From: Taibaiella sp965229095
Lineage (GTDB): Bacteria; Bacteroidota; Bacteroidia; Chitinophagales; Chitinophagaceae
DNA length: 64,000 bases
Assembly (NCBI GenBank): GCA_965229095.1
Contig: OZ245855.1
Coordinates: forward strand, 2,914,001-2,978,000
Reading direction: 5' to 3'
Shown piece after piece: positions 17,020 to 25,928 of the stretch. Position 1 is the first letter of the stretch. Every line of letters starts with the position of its first letter. Below the pieces are notes generated by a model, which saw only the letters and a list, made by a program, of their open reading frames with translations, was not told the DNA's origin and did not search any database. The position numbers were made by a program, and so were the translations under genes.

Positions 17020-17892
17020 TTGAAAGCCGTTATCTACTATATCACCCTTCCCTTTATTTACCTGCTTTCGCTATTACCATTTCCGATACTGTACCTGCTT
17101 TCCGATTTCTTTTATTTTGTCTTATTCCGGTTGGTGGGTTACCGGAAGCAACTGGTATTGCAAAACCTCCGCAATTCCTTCCCCGAACGGTCGGAAGCGG
17201 AGCTCAGGCTCATTTGTAAAAAATTCTACAAGCATCTCTGCGACCTGTTCCTGGAAACCTTCAAGACCCTGACCATCAGCAAAAGCACGATGCTGAAACA
17301 TTGCTATTTCGATCCCGGCGCTAAAGTGTTGCTGAACGGCCTGGCGGCAGAAGGCAAAAGCGTGATCCTCGTTATGGGACACCAGGGCAACTGGGAATGG
17401 GCCGGTAATACCTTCAGCGCCGAGATCCATTCGCAATTGTATGTGATCTATCATCCCCTGGCCAACAAATACCTGGATGGCCTGATGTATAAGATGCGCA
17501 CCCGCTTCAAAACCCGGCTGATCGCCATGCGCGATACCTTCAAGGAAATGGTGGCCAAAAGATCGGAAGTAAATACCACCGCTTTTATCGCCGACCAGAC
17601 GCCCAGCCCTTCCAATGCCCATTGGATGACCTTCCTCAACCAGGATACTCCCGTGTTCCTGGGCACCGAACGCATTGCCCGTAAGCTCAACTATCCTATC
17701 GTATACGCTTTTGTCAAAAAAATAAAAAGAGGCCGGTACGAGATACATGCGGAAATGCTGGTGGACAACCCGGCAGCCACTTCGGACGGGGAAATAACAG
17801 AATTACATACCCGCCGCCTGGAAAAAGATATTATCGCCCAACCCGAAACCTGGCTATGGTCGCACCGCCGGTGGAAACACAAGAGGCAATAA
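17020..17892 (+). CDS. Lysophospholipid / lipid A acyltransferase (LpxL/HtrB family)
   Basis: Inner-membrane enzyme that transfers an acyl chain to lipid A or a related (amino)lipid. 290 residues from a TTG start at 17020 (no in-frame ATG gives a full N-terminus). N-terminal hydrophobic anchor (YYITLPFIYLLSLLPFPILY), then the H-x4-E catalytic motif (His121, Glu126 in GHQGNWEW), and a conserved block with FIADQTPSP and FLGTERIARK. The final residues WLWSHRRWKHKR match the family C-terminus. Followed at 77 bp by a fatty acid desaturase on the same strand, so a lipid-related unit is likely. Confidence 0.92.
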   Translation: MKAVIYYITLPFIYLLSLLPFPILYLLSDFFYFVLFRLVGYRKQLVLQNLRNSFPERSEAELRLICKKFYKHLCDLFLETFKTLTISKSTMLKHCYFDPGAKVLLNGLAAEGKSVILVMGHQGNWEWAGNTFSAEIHSQLYVIYHPLANKYLDGLMYKMRTRFKTRLIAMRDTFKEMVAKRSEVNTTAFIADQTPSPSNAHWMTFLNQDTPVFLGTERIARKLNYPIVYAFVKKIKRGRYEIHAEMLVDNPAATSDGEITELHTRRLEKDIIAQPETWLWSHRRWKHKRQ

Positions 17893-17969
17893 ATCCGGCA
17901 TAGGGGAGTTAATTATGATGGTTGTCTTATAAAAAAGAACCATCTTTACCATAAATTATTAAAAAGCAC

Positions 17970-18974
17970 ATGTTAGCAGAAGCACCGGGTATTGTGGGGC
18001 AGCCGATACGTAAAGGAAAAGAGCTGATTCTGGCCACAAAGGCCTTTGTCAAGGAAGACAGGAAGAAAAGCTGGTGGTCTATGCTTTCTACATTAGCGCT
18101 GCTACTCGGCGCCATGACGGTGGCTTTTACCGCACCCTGGCTGGGCGTTAAAATTGCAGCCGGCATACTCCAGGCCTTGTTCATTGTCCGTTTCTTCGTT
18201 ATTTACCACGACTACCTGCACCATACCATTCTGCAAAAATCGGCATTGGCCAATGCCATCATGACCATATTCGGCATTTATATCCTCGCCCCTAAAAGTA
18301 TCTGGAAACGCTCCCACGATTACCACCACAACCATAATTCCAAGCTCTTCAGCGCCAGTATCGGATCTTATCCCGTAGCTACGCGTAAGAAATTTGAAAG
18401 TATGAGCAAGGCAGAACGCAGGGAATACCTCATTATCCGCCATCCCATCACCATCCTGCTGGGTTATTTGTCCATGTTCATGTTCGGCATGTGCATCAAC
18501 TCGCTGCTCAGCAGTCCCCGCAGGCATCTCGATTCTTTACTGTCGTTGATACTCCATGCCGCATTCATCACGCTTACCATCGTGTTCCTGGGCTGGCAGG
18601 CCTGGCTGGCTGGCATTATGATCCCCTTCTTTATTTCCACCGCCATAGGCGCCTACCTGTTTTATGCCCAGCATAATTTTCCCGGTGTAGTATTCCAGGC
18701 CAACGAAGACTGGGCTTACGAAACTGCGGCTCTTAAATCGTCAAGCTATATGAAGACCAACGCCTTCTGGGCATGGGTTACCGCCAATATAGGCTACCAT
18801 CATATCCATCACCTCAATTCCCGCATTCCTTTTTACCGCCTGCCAGAAGTCATGCAGCAACTTCCCGAGTTACAACACCCAACCATTACCACCCTATCGG
18901 TTAAAGACATCCGTGCCTGCCTGCGCCTCAAGATATGGGACCCCGAGCTGCAGCAAATGGTACCCTTGCCTTAA
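17970..18974 (+). CDS. Membrane fatty acid desaturase
   Basis: Di-iron membrane desaturase that puts a double bond in acyl chains. 334 residues. Three His boxes: HDYLHH (from His80), HDYHHNH (from His116), and HHIHH (277-281), separated by the usual membrane segments (about 35-70, 150-175 and 190-225). The C-terminal VKDIRACLRLKIWD is typical of bacterial members of the family. ATG at 17970; the N-terminal 30 residues are soluble. It follows the acyltransferase and may be involved in membrane fluidity. Confidence 0.92.
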   Translation: MLAEAPGIVGQPIRKGKELILATKAFVKEDRKKSWWSMLSTLALLLGAMTVAFTAPWLGVKIAAGILQALFIVRFFVIYHDYLHHTILQKSALANAIMTIFGIYILAPKSIWKRSHDYHHNHNSKLFSASIGSYPVATRKKFESMSKAERREYLIIRHPITILLGYLSMFMFGMCINSLLSSPRRHLDSLLSLILHAAFITLTIVFLGWQAWLAGIMIPFFISTAIGAYLFYAQHNFPGVVFQANEDWAYETAALKSSSYMKTNAFWAWVTANIGYHHIHHLNSRIPFYRLPEVMQQLPELQHPTITTLSVKDIRACLRLKIWDPELQQMVPLP

Positions 18975-19090
18975 CCGGGCATTATATTTGCTTTTTGGAT
19001 TACCGGTAGCAACGGCAGGAAATACCACATAACGAATTTCAATTCTATTGTTTGCCATCCGATCCGTATTTTTGGATAAATACTCCCGGA

Positions 19091-19687
19091 ATGAAATTCA
19101 GGCTTTTGCTGATTCTTAGTTTGTATTGTGCCGTTCCTTTATGGGCACAAAAAAATGATACCGAAGCGCTCAGGGATCACCGGCGGCAATACATCGCCGA
19201 TCTTTTTCCCATCATCAAAAAGGATACCGCCTATATTACCTTTTTCCCCGCCAACCCGAAGATGATCGTAGAAGCCGAGGTACAGCTATTGCCGGGAGAA
19301 AAGCCGTTTAAAATGGTGACCTCCTCGGGCAAATCCAAAGAAGCCCAGAAGTATGCCCTCCTCCGCTTTATCCTCGACGGTAAAAAATACCAATTGTACA
19401 CCTACCAGTTATTACAACTCAAGGAAAAAGCCGAAACGGCCAATGAGCTATTCCTGCCTTTCGTAGACCTTACCTGCGGCAAAGAAAGCTATGGCGGCGG
19501 ACGCTATATAGACCTGCAGCTTACCGACATCCGCAACGGCAAAGTGAAGATTGACTTCAACAAAGCATACAACCCTTATTGCGCTTTTACTACCGGCTAC
19601 AATTGCCCGGTACCGTCCAGGGAAAACGCATTGCCGGTAGCCATAAAGGCCGGTGAAAAATACCGCAAAGACAAATTCAAGCATTAA
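19091..19687 (+). CDS. DUF1684 secreted protein
   Basis: 198 residues from the ATG at 19091 (start chosen for the signal peptide MKFRLLLILSLYCAVPLWAQ). The C-terminal half carries the DUF1684 pattern: FLPFVDLTCGKESYGGGRY, then DFNKAYNPYCAF, CPVPSRENALPVAIKAGEK. Function is unknown; the family is common in Bacteroidota and Actinobacteria. It is followed by an M3 peptidase at 63 bp, probably without a functional link. Confidence 0.85.
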   Translation: MKFRLLLILSLYCAVPLWAQKNDTEALRDHRRQYIADLFPIIKKDTAYITFFPANPKMIVEAEVQLLPGEKPFKMVTSSGKSKEAQKYALLRFILDGKKYQLYTYQLLQLKEKAETANELFLPFVDLTCGKESYGGGRYIDLQLTDIRNGKVKIDFNKAYNPYCAFTTGYNCPVPSRENALPVAIKAGEKYRKDKFKH

Positions 19688-19750
19688 CCTGCCGCCTGCA
19701 ATACCAGGGACAGCAGGCTTAAGATCATTTAAATTTTCAAATTGACATAC

Positions 19751-21772
19751 ATGCATAACCCCCTCTTACAACCTTTCCAAACACCTTTTGAAAGCGTTCC
19801 TTTTAACGAGATCAAACAAGAAGATTTTCAGCCGGCCATCATGCAGGCTATAGAAAATGCCAAAGAAGAAATAAATCATATCGTTCACAACCCGGAAGCA
19901 CCCGGTTTTGAAAATACTATCGTTGCCCTGGAAGGCGCCGGCAAACAACTGAACCGGATCACAGAAGCTTTCTTTAACCTTACCTCTGCCGAAACCAACG
20001 ATTACCTGGAAAAAGTACAGGAAGAAGTGTCGCCCCTATTGGCCGAATACGGTAACGACATTACCCTCAACGAAGGTTTGTTCCAAAGGGTAAAAGCCGT
20101 TTTTGACCAGGTTACAGAAAAAGAATTATCAAAAGAAGATTTCCGTCTGCTGGATAAAACCTATAAAAGCTTTGCCCGCAACGGCGCTTTACTGTCGGAA
20201 GCCGATAAAGAAACGCTCCGGTCCATCGACAAGGAGCTAGCCGCGCTTAAAGTAAAATTTTCGCAGAACGTGCTTCAGGAAACCAATGCCTATTTCCTCC
20301 ACCTTACCGACGAGAAGGATATAGAAGGCCTGCCTGCATCTATCCGTACACAAGCCAGGCAGGAAGCGGAGCAAAGGACACTCGAAGGCTGGGTAATCAC
20401 CTTACAGTATCCCAGCCTTGTACCCTTCCTTACTTATGCTGCCAACAGGGAAAGACGCAGGGAGCTGCACCTCGCCAATGGCCGGAAAGCCTTTAAGGAC
20501 AACGAGTATAACAATGAAGAAAACATCCGCAGGATCGTAACTTTACGGGACCAGCGCGCCCGGCTCCTGGGCTTCGATTCCCATGCCGCCTTTATCCTGC
20601 AGGAACGTATGGCCGCCAACCCCGGCAATGTGTTTGATTTCCTCAACGACCTGCTGCATAAGGCCAGGCCCTTTGCAGGTAAAGATGTGGAAGCCTTGCA
20701 ACCCCTGGCGGCAAAAGACAACATCGATACCCTGATGGCTTACGATCATGCTTATTATGCCGAAAAGTTACGGGAAGAAAAATATGATTTTTCGGAAGAA
20801 GAGATGAAGCCTTATTTTCCCCTGGAACAGGTACTCCAGGCCGCTTTTGATGCTGCAGGCAAACTGTATGGACTAAGCTTTGCCATACGCCACGACATTC
20901 CCAAATACCAGGAAGAGGTAACCGTGTACGAAGTCTTTGAAAACGGCCGTCATAAAGCATTGCTCTATACCGACTGGCATCCGCGCGAAGGCAAGCGTGC
21001 CGGGGCCTGGATGACCTCGTTCAAAGGACAGTATAAGACCGGTGGCGCCGATCACCGGCCGCATATCTCCATCGTATGCAACTTTTCCCGTCCTACGAAC
21101 GATACGCCATCCCTGCTTACCTTCAACGAGGTAACCACCCTTTTCCATGAATTCGGACATGCCCTGCACGGTATGCTGGCCGATACTACCTATGAAAGCC
21201 TGAGCGGCACCAATGTGTACTGGGATTTCGTAGAGCTGCCGTCGCAATTCATGGAAAACTATTGTTACCAGAAAGAGTTCCTCGCCACCTTTGCCCGGCA
21301 TTATAAAACCGGGGAACCCCTGCCCGGCGATAAGATCGATAAGATCGTAGCCTCAGCCAATTTTATGGAAGGTTATCAGACCATGCGGCAGCTTTCTTTC
21401 GGCCTGCTCGACATGGCTTACCATACCGGCAAGCTGGGCACCGGCGAAAGCATCGAGACCTTTGAAAAGCAGACCACGCAGGAAACGCAACTGTACCCAA
21501 GCATAGCGCATACCGCGCAAAGCCCATCCTTTTCACACATTTTCCCCGGCGGCTACTCTTCGGGATACTACAGCTACAAATGGTCGGAAGTGCTGGACGC
21601 CGATGCCTTTGCCTATTTCAAGGAGACCGGCATCTTCAATCCGGAAACGGCAGCCAAATTCAAGACCCTGCTGAGCAAAGGCGGCACCGAAGATCCTATG
21701 GCCTTGTACACCGCCTTCCGTGGCCGGAAACCTTCTGTAGATGCCTTACTGGAAAGAGCTGGGTTGAAATAA
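19751..21772 (+). CDS. M3-family oligopeptidase (Dcp/OpdA type)
   Basis: Zinc metallopeptidase cleaving short peptides in cytoplasm or periplasm. 673 residues from the ATG at 19751 (the TTG at 19742 adds three residues); no signal peptide. Zinc motif HEFGHALHG (His466, Glu467, His470) in FNEVTTLFHEFGHALHG, distal ligand Glu in the YWDFVELPSQFME segment, and the family's C-terminal YSSGYYSYKWSEVLDADAF. Length matches dipeptidyl carboxypeptidase/oligopeptidase A. It lies about 4 kb from the lanthipeptide operon, but M3 peptidases are housekeeping enzymes and I do not treat it as the leader peptidase. Confidence 0.95.
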   Translation: MHNPLLQPFQTPFESVPFNEIKQEDFQPAIMQAIENAKEEINHIVHNPEAPGFENTIVALEGAGKQLNRITEAFFNLTSAETNDYLEKVQEEVSPLLAEYGNDITLNEGLFQRVKAVFDQVTEKELSKEDFRLLDKTYKSFARNGALLSEADKETLRSIDKELAALKVKFSQNVLQETNAYFLHLTDEKDIEGLPASIRTQARQEAEQRTLEGWVITLQYPSLVPFLTYAANRERRRELHLANGRKAFKDNEYNNEENIRRIVTLRDQRARLLGFDSHAAFILQERMAANPGNVFDFLNDLLHKARPFAGKDVEALQPLAAKDNIDTLMAYDHAYYAEKLREEKYDFSEEEMKPYFPLEQVLQAAFDAAGKLYGLSFAIRHDIPKYQEEVTVYEVFENGRHKALLYTDWHPREGKRAGAWMTSFKGQYKTGGADHRPHISIVCNFSRPTNDTPSLLTFNEVTTLFHEFGHALHGMLADTTYESLSGTNVYWDFVELPSQFMENYCYQKEFLATFARHYKTGEPLPGDKIDKIVASANFMEGYQTMRQLSFGLLDMAYHTGKLGTGESIETFEKQTTQETQLYPSIAHTAQSPSFSHIFPGGYSSGYYSYKWSEVLDADAFAYFKETGIFNPETAAKFKTLLSKGGTEDPMALYTAFRGRKPSVDALLERAGLK

Positions 21773-21795
21773 CAATACCTTCTTTATAAAAAAGA

Positions 21796-21827
21796 CAATG
21801 CCGTGCTGCATCTGCAGCACGGCATTG
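21796..21827 (+). terminator. Terminator of the M3 peptidase gene
   Basis: Perfect 15-bp arms (CAATGCCGTGCTGCA and its complement) with a 2-nt loop, then CTTATT. Confidence 0.75.
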
Positions 21828-21950
21828 CTTATTAAGGAGCAGGCTAGCCTTTATCAACCAGACAAACGACCAAACGTTTTACCTCATAGGACAGAATAGT
21901 GCAATAATTCAGACAATTGCTTACTTTAGGCTTTTAAAAGAAAGCCTTTC

Positions 21951-22454
21951 ATGAAAAAGAATAAGTATGTCCTCCTTCCCCTACTGGCCCTGATCCTGTG
22001 GCGCTGCGGCAAAGACAGCGATCCAGCTCCCGAAGGATGTACTGTGGTCGAGCAGGACATACCTTCCGGAGACAGCGCCCAGCTCTTTGTCCCCAATGCC
22101 TTCAGCCCCAATGGTGATGGGTTGAACGATCGCCTGGGCGCCCTTACCAAGGACATTGCTTCCCTCAGCTTTATCGTTTATGATTCCAAGAACAATATTG
22201 TTTTCAGCACTACCCAGTTGCAGCAATACTGGCAGGCGCCCACGCCCGACGAGCTCACCATCTATCATTACAGTGTACAAGCAACCACCAAAGCAGGCAA
22301 TCCAGTAGCACGCTGCGGCACGGTGTATGCCCTGAGCTGTGTCCCTATGTACGTATCCCGTACCAATCTTATTTTTGCGGACCAGTACGACCCTAATATG
22401 CCGGGCGGTTATCTTAAAGGTACTTCGTTAGAGATGCTTCCGGATTGCAATTAA
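21951..22454 (+). CDS. Lipoprotein with gliding-type (T9SS type B-like) C-terminal domain
   Basis: 167 residues. N-terminus MKKNKYVLLPLLALILWRCG is a lipoprotein signal with the modified Cys at 19. After a short linker comes FVPNAFSPNGDGLNDRLG, the start of a CHU_C/gliding-motility-associated C-terminal domain, here followed by FIVYDSKNNIVFST. Normally this domain is the end of a large secreted protein; here it forms almost the whole protein, attached to the membrane. Substrate or partner unknown. Confidence 0.8.
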   Translation: MKKNKYVLLPLLALILWRCGKDSDPAPEGCTVVEQDIPSGDSAQLFVPNAFSPNGDGLNDRLGALTKDIASLSFIVYDSKNNIVFSTTQLQQYWQAPTPDELTIYHYSVQATTKAGNPVARCGTVYALSCVPMYVSRTNLIFADQYDPNMPGGYLKGTSLEMLPDCN

Positions 22455-22527
22455 TAGGGAATGGGAAACGGAAGACAACATCTATTACTGTTGGCTTTTG
22501 CTTTGTATTTGATTACAAATCCGGTAT

Positions 22528-23031
22528 ATGCATCCAGTCAAAATCAACTTTTCAAATGAGGCCCAGGAACTAATTGCATTGGCAAGACTGGAAGCTATTG
22601 ACCTGGGGTATGACTATGTTTCGGGAAACCATTTCTTAATAGCAGACTGCCAGCTCAACAAACATCCATCGATAAAACAATTTGCCTTTGCGGACAATAT
22701 GGCCTTTAGTGCCTACTATAAAACACAAAGGATTCAAGACCCTTCTGTTTTTAAAGCATTAGACAGGAGCTCCTTGCCCATAACCAAGGTAGCGGAGGCT
22801 ATGATCAAGACTGCTGCTGCGGAAGCCAAACTTTATGGGAGCCGGTGTGTGGAAAGACATCACCTCTTCTTGGCATCCTGCAGGAACAAGGATAAGTTAT
22901 TCGTTGACAACCAGGATAGAGGTTTAGATATTTATCCCAGGCTCCTGGCCTATTATAGAGGCTGTGGCCTGCTCCTGGAGGCGAGGAAAAGTGTTCCACT
23001 TATCGAAAGGATAAAAAATGTTTTTAAATAA
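22528..23031 (+). CDS. Stand-alone Clp N-terminal domain protein
   Basis: 167 residues with two halves that resemble the double Clp_N repeat of ClpA/ClpB/ClpC: FSNEAQELIALARLEAIDLG ... SGNHFLIADC and ITKVAEAMIKTAAAEAKLYG ... VERHHLFLASC. There is no AAA+ ATPase domain. In other Clp_N-only proteins the domain binds adaptors or substrates; its role here is unknown. No signal peptide, so cytoplasmic. Not in an obvious operon. Confidence 0.7.
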   Translation: MHPVKINFSNEAQELIALARLEAIDLGYDYVSGNHFLIADCQLNKHPSIKQFAFADNMAFSAYYKTQRIQDPSVFKALDRSSLPITKVAEAMIKTAAAEAKLYGSRCVERHHLFLASCRNKDKLFVDNQDRGLDIYPRLLAYYRGCGLLLEARKSVPLIERIKNVFK

Positions 23032-23114
23032 TTGAAGGTAATCCAGGGCGCTACTTGTGTGCTTCCGTTCCAACAGCACCCCAAAGAAGGGAAGCATCTG
23101 ATCTCAGACTTTAC

Positions 23115-23594
23115 TTACATGTTCCGTTGTTTGCGCTTGCTATAGGCTGCTTCCAGCGCTTTCCATTGTTTATCGCTCAGGGTACAGGCGTAAAAGGTAT
23201 CCGGATATTCCGGGGCAAGATAGATCCGTAGCGCTACCGGCCAGCCGCGCCGGTAGCCCAGCCAATTGGTAGCGATGCCGGTATTACCATCACACACGAC
23301 TTCTATATTGCTGATCTTGTCGAGATCAATTTGTTTCCTATACCAGAAACATTGGTGGTTCCGGATGATAAGCCGACTGTCCGTTAACTGGAAATAATAC
23401 ATCCAGGTAGCGCTTGCCAAAAAGAAAACGACCAGCACCAATAACTCTGCCAGCAGATTGGTAATATCACCCGCAACGATAAGTTGTACGGCAACATATC
23501 CTGCCAACACAAGAACGATACCCCACATAAACCATACCCTGAAAGTATAAAAAGGGTTTCCCTTAAAATCTGCTATAGAGTTCATGTCATTCAT
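23115..23594 (-). CDS. Hypothetical two-helix membrane protein, PH-domain-like
   Basis: 159 residues. Two adjacent membrane helices (FMWGIVLVLAGYVAVQLIVA and LLAELLVLVVFFLASATWMY, about residues 22-70), followed by a beta-rich soluble domain (YFQLTDSRLIIRNH, IDLDKISNIEVVCDG) that resembles bacterial PH-like (DUF304-type) domains. Start at 23594 or 23585. Function unknown. Confidence 0.65.
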   Translation of the reverse strand: MNDMNSIADFKGNPFYTFRVWFMWGIVLVLAGYVAVQLIVAGDITNLLAELLVLVVFFLASATWMYYFQLTDSRLIIRNHQCFWYRKQIDLDKISNIEVVCDGNTGIATNWLGYRRGWPVALRIYLAPEYPDTFYACTLSDKQWKALEAAYSKRKQRNM

Positions 23595-23761
23595 GCTATA
23601 TTATTCTTCCCTTGTTTTTAGTCGTATTATAAAAACCGGAACATGCCATTTGTTCCACACGTGGGAACCTTACCAGAATACCTTCAAAATACAAAACACA
23701 GCGCACTTTACATCCAATGCACCTGGAATACTCCCTAAAAATTATACTATCTTCATTGCCT

Positions 23762-24328
23762 ATGAAAATGCTTTTTCTTTTGTTGCTGCTACTCCCCGGG
23801 TACTTTTGCGCAGCGCAAAACAAGGTACAGGAAACCACGCATCTTACCGACTCCATCTTCTGGCGCCCGGATTACAAGCTCCAGGCCCGGGATTACAAAG
23901 GCACTCCCGAACCAGGGTCCCGGTTCGGGGCCGTCAGCATTTTTCCTATTATCTGCCATTACGAAACAGATAGTATCACACAGCAGTTACGGTTCCGGGT
24001 ATATAGCTTTTTTGATATAAAAGCATCCTGGATCAAAGCGGAGAACCGGAACGACAAGGACCTGCTGGAACATGAACAGGTACATTTCGATATCGTGGAG
24101 ATTTATGTCAGGATCATAAAACAGCGCATCCGGGAATACCAGAGGCAAGGCAAAAAGAAAGAAGAAGATTATGTATCATTGATCAATGCCCTGCTGGATG
24201 AGGAGGAACAAGCCCAACAACATTACGACGAAGAAACCGATCTATCAAGAAACGAAGCCCAGCAAAAGCGGTGGGCCGGGAAGGTAAAAGCTTTGCTGCG
24301 CCAAAAAGATATCCGGCAATTTAAATAA
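23762..24328 (+). CDS. DUF922-type secreted putative zinc protease
   Basis: 188 residues from the ATG at 23762, chosen for its signal peptide (MKMLFLLLLLLPGYFCAAQ). Core: FWRPDYKLQARDYKG, then LLEHEQVHFDIVEIY with an HExxH motif (HEQVH), the defining segment of DUF922. C-terminal half is charged and helical. A peptidase role is suggested by the motif only. It faces the cyclophilin gene convergently. Confidence 0.8.
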   Translation: MKMLFLLLLLLPGYFCAAQNKVQETTHLTDSIFWRPDYKLQARDYKGTPEPGSRFGAVSIFPIICHYETDSITQQLRFRVYSFFDIKASWIKAENRNDKDLLEHEQVHFDIVEIYVRIIKQRIREYQRQGKKKEEDYVSLINALLDEEEQAQQHYDEETDLSRNEAQQKRWAGKVKALLRQKDIRQFK

Positions 24329-24361
24329 AGATATGGCCTGCAGCTTTCTACTGCCTGTAAC

Positions 24362-24991
24362 TTAATCCAGGCGCTTTATGTCCAGTATGGTGACGGCCGG
24401 TGTAAACTGCTGCTCATGTGCCGGCTGCTTGTAGATTTCCCGCACAATTTCCATACCCGATACTACCTTTCCAAATACAGCATAACCTGCCCCATCGGGA
24501 TTGTTCTCACCGCCATAATCGAAGCCCGGCTCTTCCTTAAGAAGGATAAAGAATTCGGAGCTGGCTGTTCCCGGCGTATTACGTGCCATCGATAAGGCGC
24601 CTTCGACATGATGCAACCCCGTTTGGTTGGTAGGCTCATGCGGTATAAGGGGCAGACTTTGCTCCAGAGCTTGCTTGGTTTCCCAAAGCCCGCCTTGTAC
24701 CAGGTGACTATGCGGTGCGCCGGTAACCTGGTTATCATTTCTTAGTACGCGATAGAACGAAGTGTTGCGGTAATAGCCCGAATCGACGACACGCAGGAAA
24801 GCCGCTACAGTTGCCGGGGCTTTTTCGGGGTACAGTTCTGCCTCGATATCGCCGAACTTGGTTTCGATGAGCACCCGTGTCCCGGTATGTGCCTTCCCCC
24901 TGCCACAGCCCGGAAGCGCCCAGCAAAGGAGCATATAAAGCATACAGGAAATGATACCTCTATAACGGGAAATAGAATGCCAGCTTTTCAT
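24362..24991 (-). CDS. Cyclophilin-type peptidyl-prolyl isomerase, lipoprotein
   Basis: 209 residues. N-terminal signal with a lipobox-like ALPGCG (Cys29), placing the enzyme in the periplasm. Cyclophilin core: TKFGDIEAELYPEKAPATVA, the catalytic Arg of the loop SFYRVLR, GALSMARNTPGTASSEFFI, and GYAVFGKVVSGMEIV. It catalyses proline isomerisation in protein folding. A Q-rich active-site segment is shortened, so it is of the divergent bacterial type. Confidence 0.92.
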   Translation of the reverse strand: MKSWHSISRYRGIISCMLYMLLCWALPGCGRGKAHTGTRVLIETKFGDIEAELYPEKAPATVAAFLRVVDSGYYRNTSFYRVLRNDNQVTGAPHSHLVQGGLWETKQALEQSLPLIPHEPTNQTGLHHVEGALSMARNTPGTASSEFFILLKEEPGFDYGGENNPDGAGYAVFGKVVSGMEIVREIYKQPAHEQQFTPAVTILDIKRLD

Positions 24992-25166
24992 GCCGCAAAG
25001 GTATTGCTTTTGTAGCGTTGGGTAAATCGGGCACTAATTAAGCTTTGCTTCCATTGAGAACAGAGCAGCGCAGCAATGTGTGCTGTGCCGCTCTGTTAGG
25101 TTCTGATCAGAGAGATATTTAAAAAAGAGAACAGCCAATCAACAATAGATAGCCACTACTTGTCTC

Positions 25167-25319
25167 ATGAATTATTCACGACATACTCCTAACATTAAGG
25201 CTTACGAGGTAACCAGGCCATCATCGTACATTAAAAATGACAGACATGAAGAAAAATACAATACGGACGGATTGGTAAAGAAAAAGCCGGGTTTTATGAA
25301 AAAGCGGTTCAGGAATTAA
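25167..25319 (+). CDS. Small basic ORF upstream of the lanthipeptide operon
   Basis: 50 codons (begins MNYSRHTPNIKAYEV, ends KKKPGFMKKRFRN), very Lys/Arg-rich at the end. No Cys, no double-Gly, so not a precursor. It may be a short regulatory or leader peptide, or chance. The rest of the 24992-25535 gap shows no other coding frame. Confidence 0.25.
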   Translation: MNYSRHTPNIKAYEVTRPSSYIKNDRHEEKYNTDGLVKKKPGFMKKRFRN

Positions 25320-25453
25320 AACGGAATCTTGAATTTCACCTAAAGAGCACGTTATGCAAAACGATTGCTAATAGCATTTTGCATTGATCGCGGCAATACA
25401 ACCGCTACCGAGCTTAGTACATAAAAACAGCAATGTAAGATACCAGATGGCTC

Positions 25454-25474
25454 ACGCTCATGCCTATTGAGCGT
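25454..25474 (+). promoter_or_regulatory. Hairpin in the lanA upstream region
   Basis: ACGCTCA, 7-nt loop, TGAGCGT, 61 bp before the lanA start. It could be an operator-like inverted repeat or a leader-RNA stem; no T-tract follows. Confidence 0.25.
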
Positions 25475-25535
25475 ATCCGTATATAACAGCCGATCAGAAA
25501 GGCTTACTATTCCATTACCCTTTAAAATCTCTTTT

Positions 25536-25790
25536 ATGAAAAAAAGGAAAATTCAAAAACTAAGATTAGGAAAAGAAACGATTACACACCTGGATCAGCC
25601 TATGACCGGCCAGGTTCTTGGTGGCCGTGCGGCTAACATGGACCAGGGACTCGCTACTTTCCCTACCTGGGACGGGAATTGTACCCAGGGCTGTACCGAC
25701 GGATGCTCCCCATTGCAGACCAAGTGGAACTGCTCTGCAGCAGATTGTACCTACAATTGCACCGATAGAGTTCCATTCTGTAGGCCGTAA
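25536..25790 (+). CDS. Class I lanthipeptide precursor (LanA)
   Basis: 84 residues from the ATG at 25536; the longer frame from 25467 lacks the conserved leader start. Leader MKKRKIQKLRLGKETITHL ... QVLGG (1-30), ending in the double-Gly cleavage motif. Core 31-84 with seven Cys (49, 53, 57, 66, 71, 75, 82) and nine Ser/Thr, several placed three to four residues from a Cys (CTQGCTDGCS, CSAADCTYNC), as needed for lanthionine rings. It heads an operon with LanC and split LanB. The leader shares the KL-x-L-x-K-x-TI pattern with the orphan precursor at 3751. The product is likely a new lanthipeptide; its ring pattern cannot be told from the sequence. Confidence 0.88.
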   Translation: MKKRKIQKLRLGKETITHLDQPMTGQVLGGRAANMDQGLATFPTWDGNCTQGCTDGCSPLQTKWNCSAADCTYNCTDRVPFCRP

Positions 25791-25872
25791 TTGTTAACAG
25801 AATACAGCGAAGCTGCTAAAAGAATGCCTGTAACCAGGACAGAACAGCACGGATGTTCCGTGCGTCACAGAT

Positions 25873-25905
25873 AAGGAAAGGGACTTCAGTAAAGTCTCTT
25901 TCCTT
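25873..25905 (+). terminator. Hairpin between lanA and lanC, possible attenuator
   Basis: 14-bp arms (AAGGAAAGGGACTT / AAGTCTCTTTCCTT) followed by TCTTTAATA, 83 bp after the lanA stop and 24 bp before lanC. A smaller stem (GCACGGA/TCCGTGC) lies just upstream. Partial terminators of this type commonly keep precursor mRNA above enzyme mRNA in lantibiotic operons. Confidence 0.65.
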
Positions 25906-25928
25906 TCTTTAATACCAGCGTTTACCCG

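Noticed and set aside
19751..21772. M3 peptidase as the leader peptidase of the lanthipeptide operon
   Set aside because: It is a cytoplasmic housekeeping type enzyme about 4 kb away with other genes between; double-Gly leaders are normally cut by C39 transporters, none of which is in the window.
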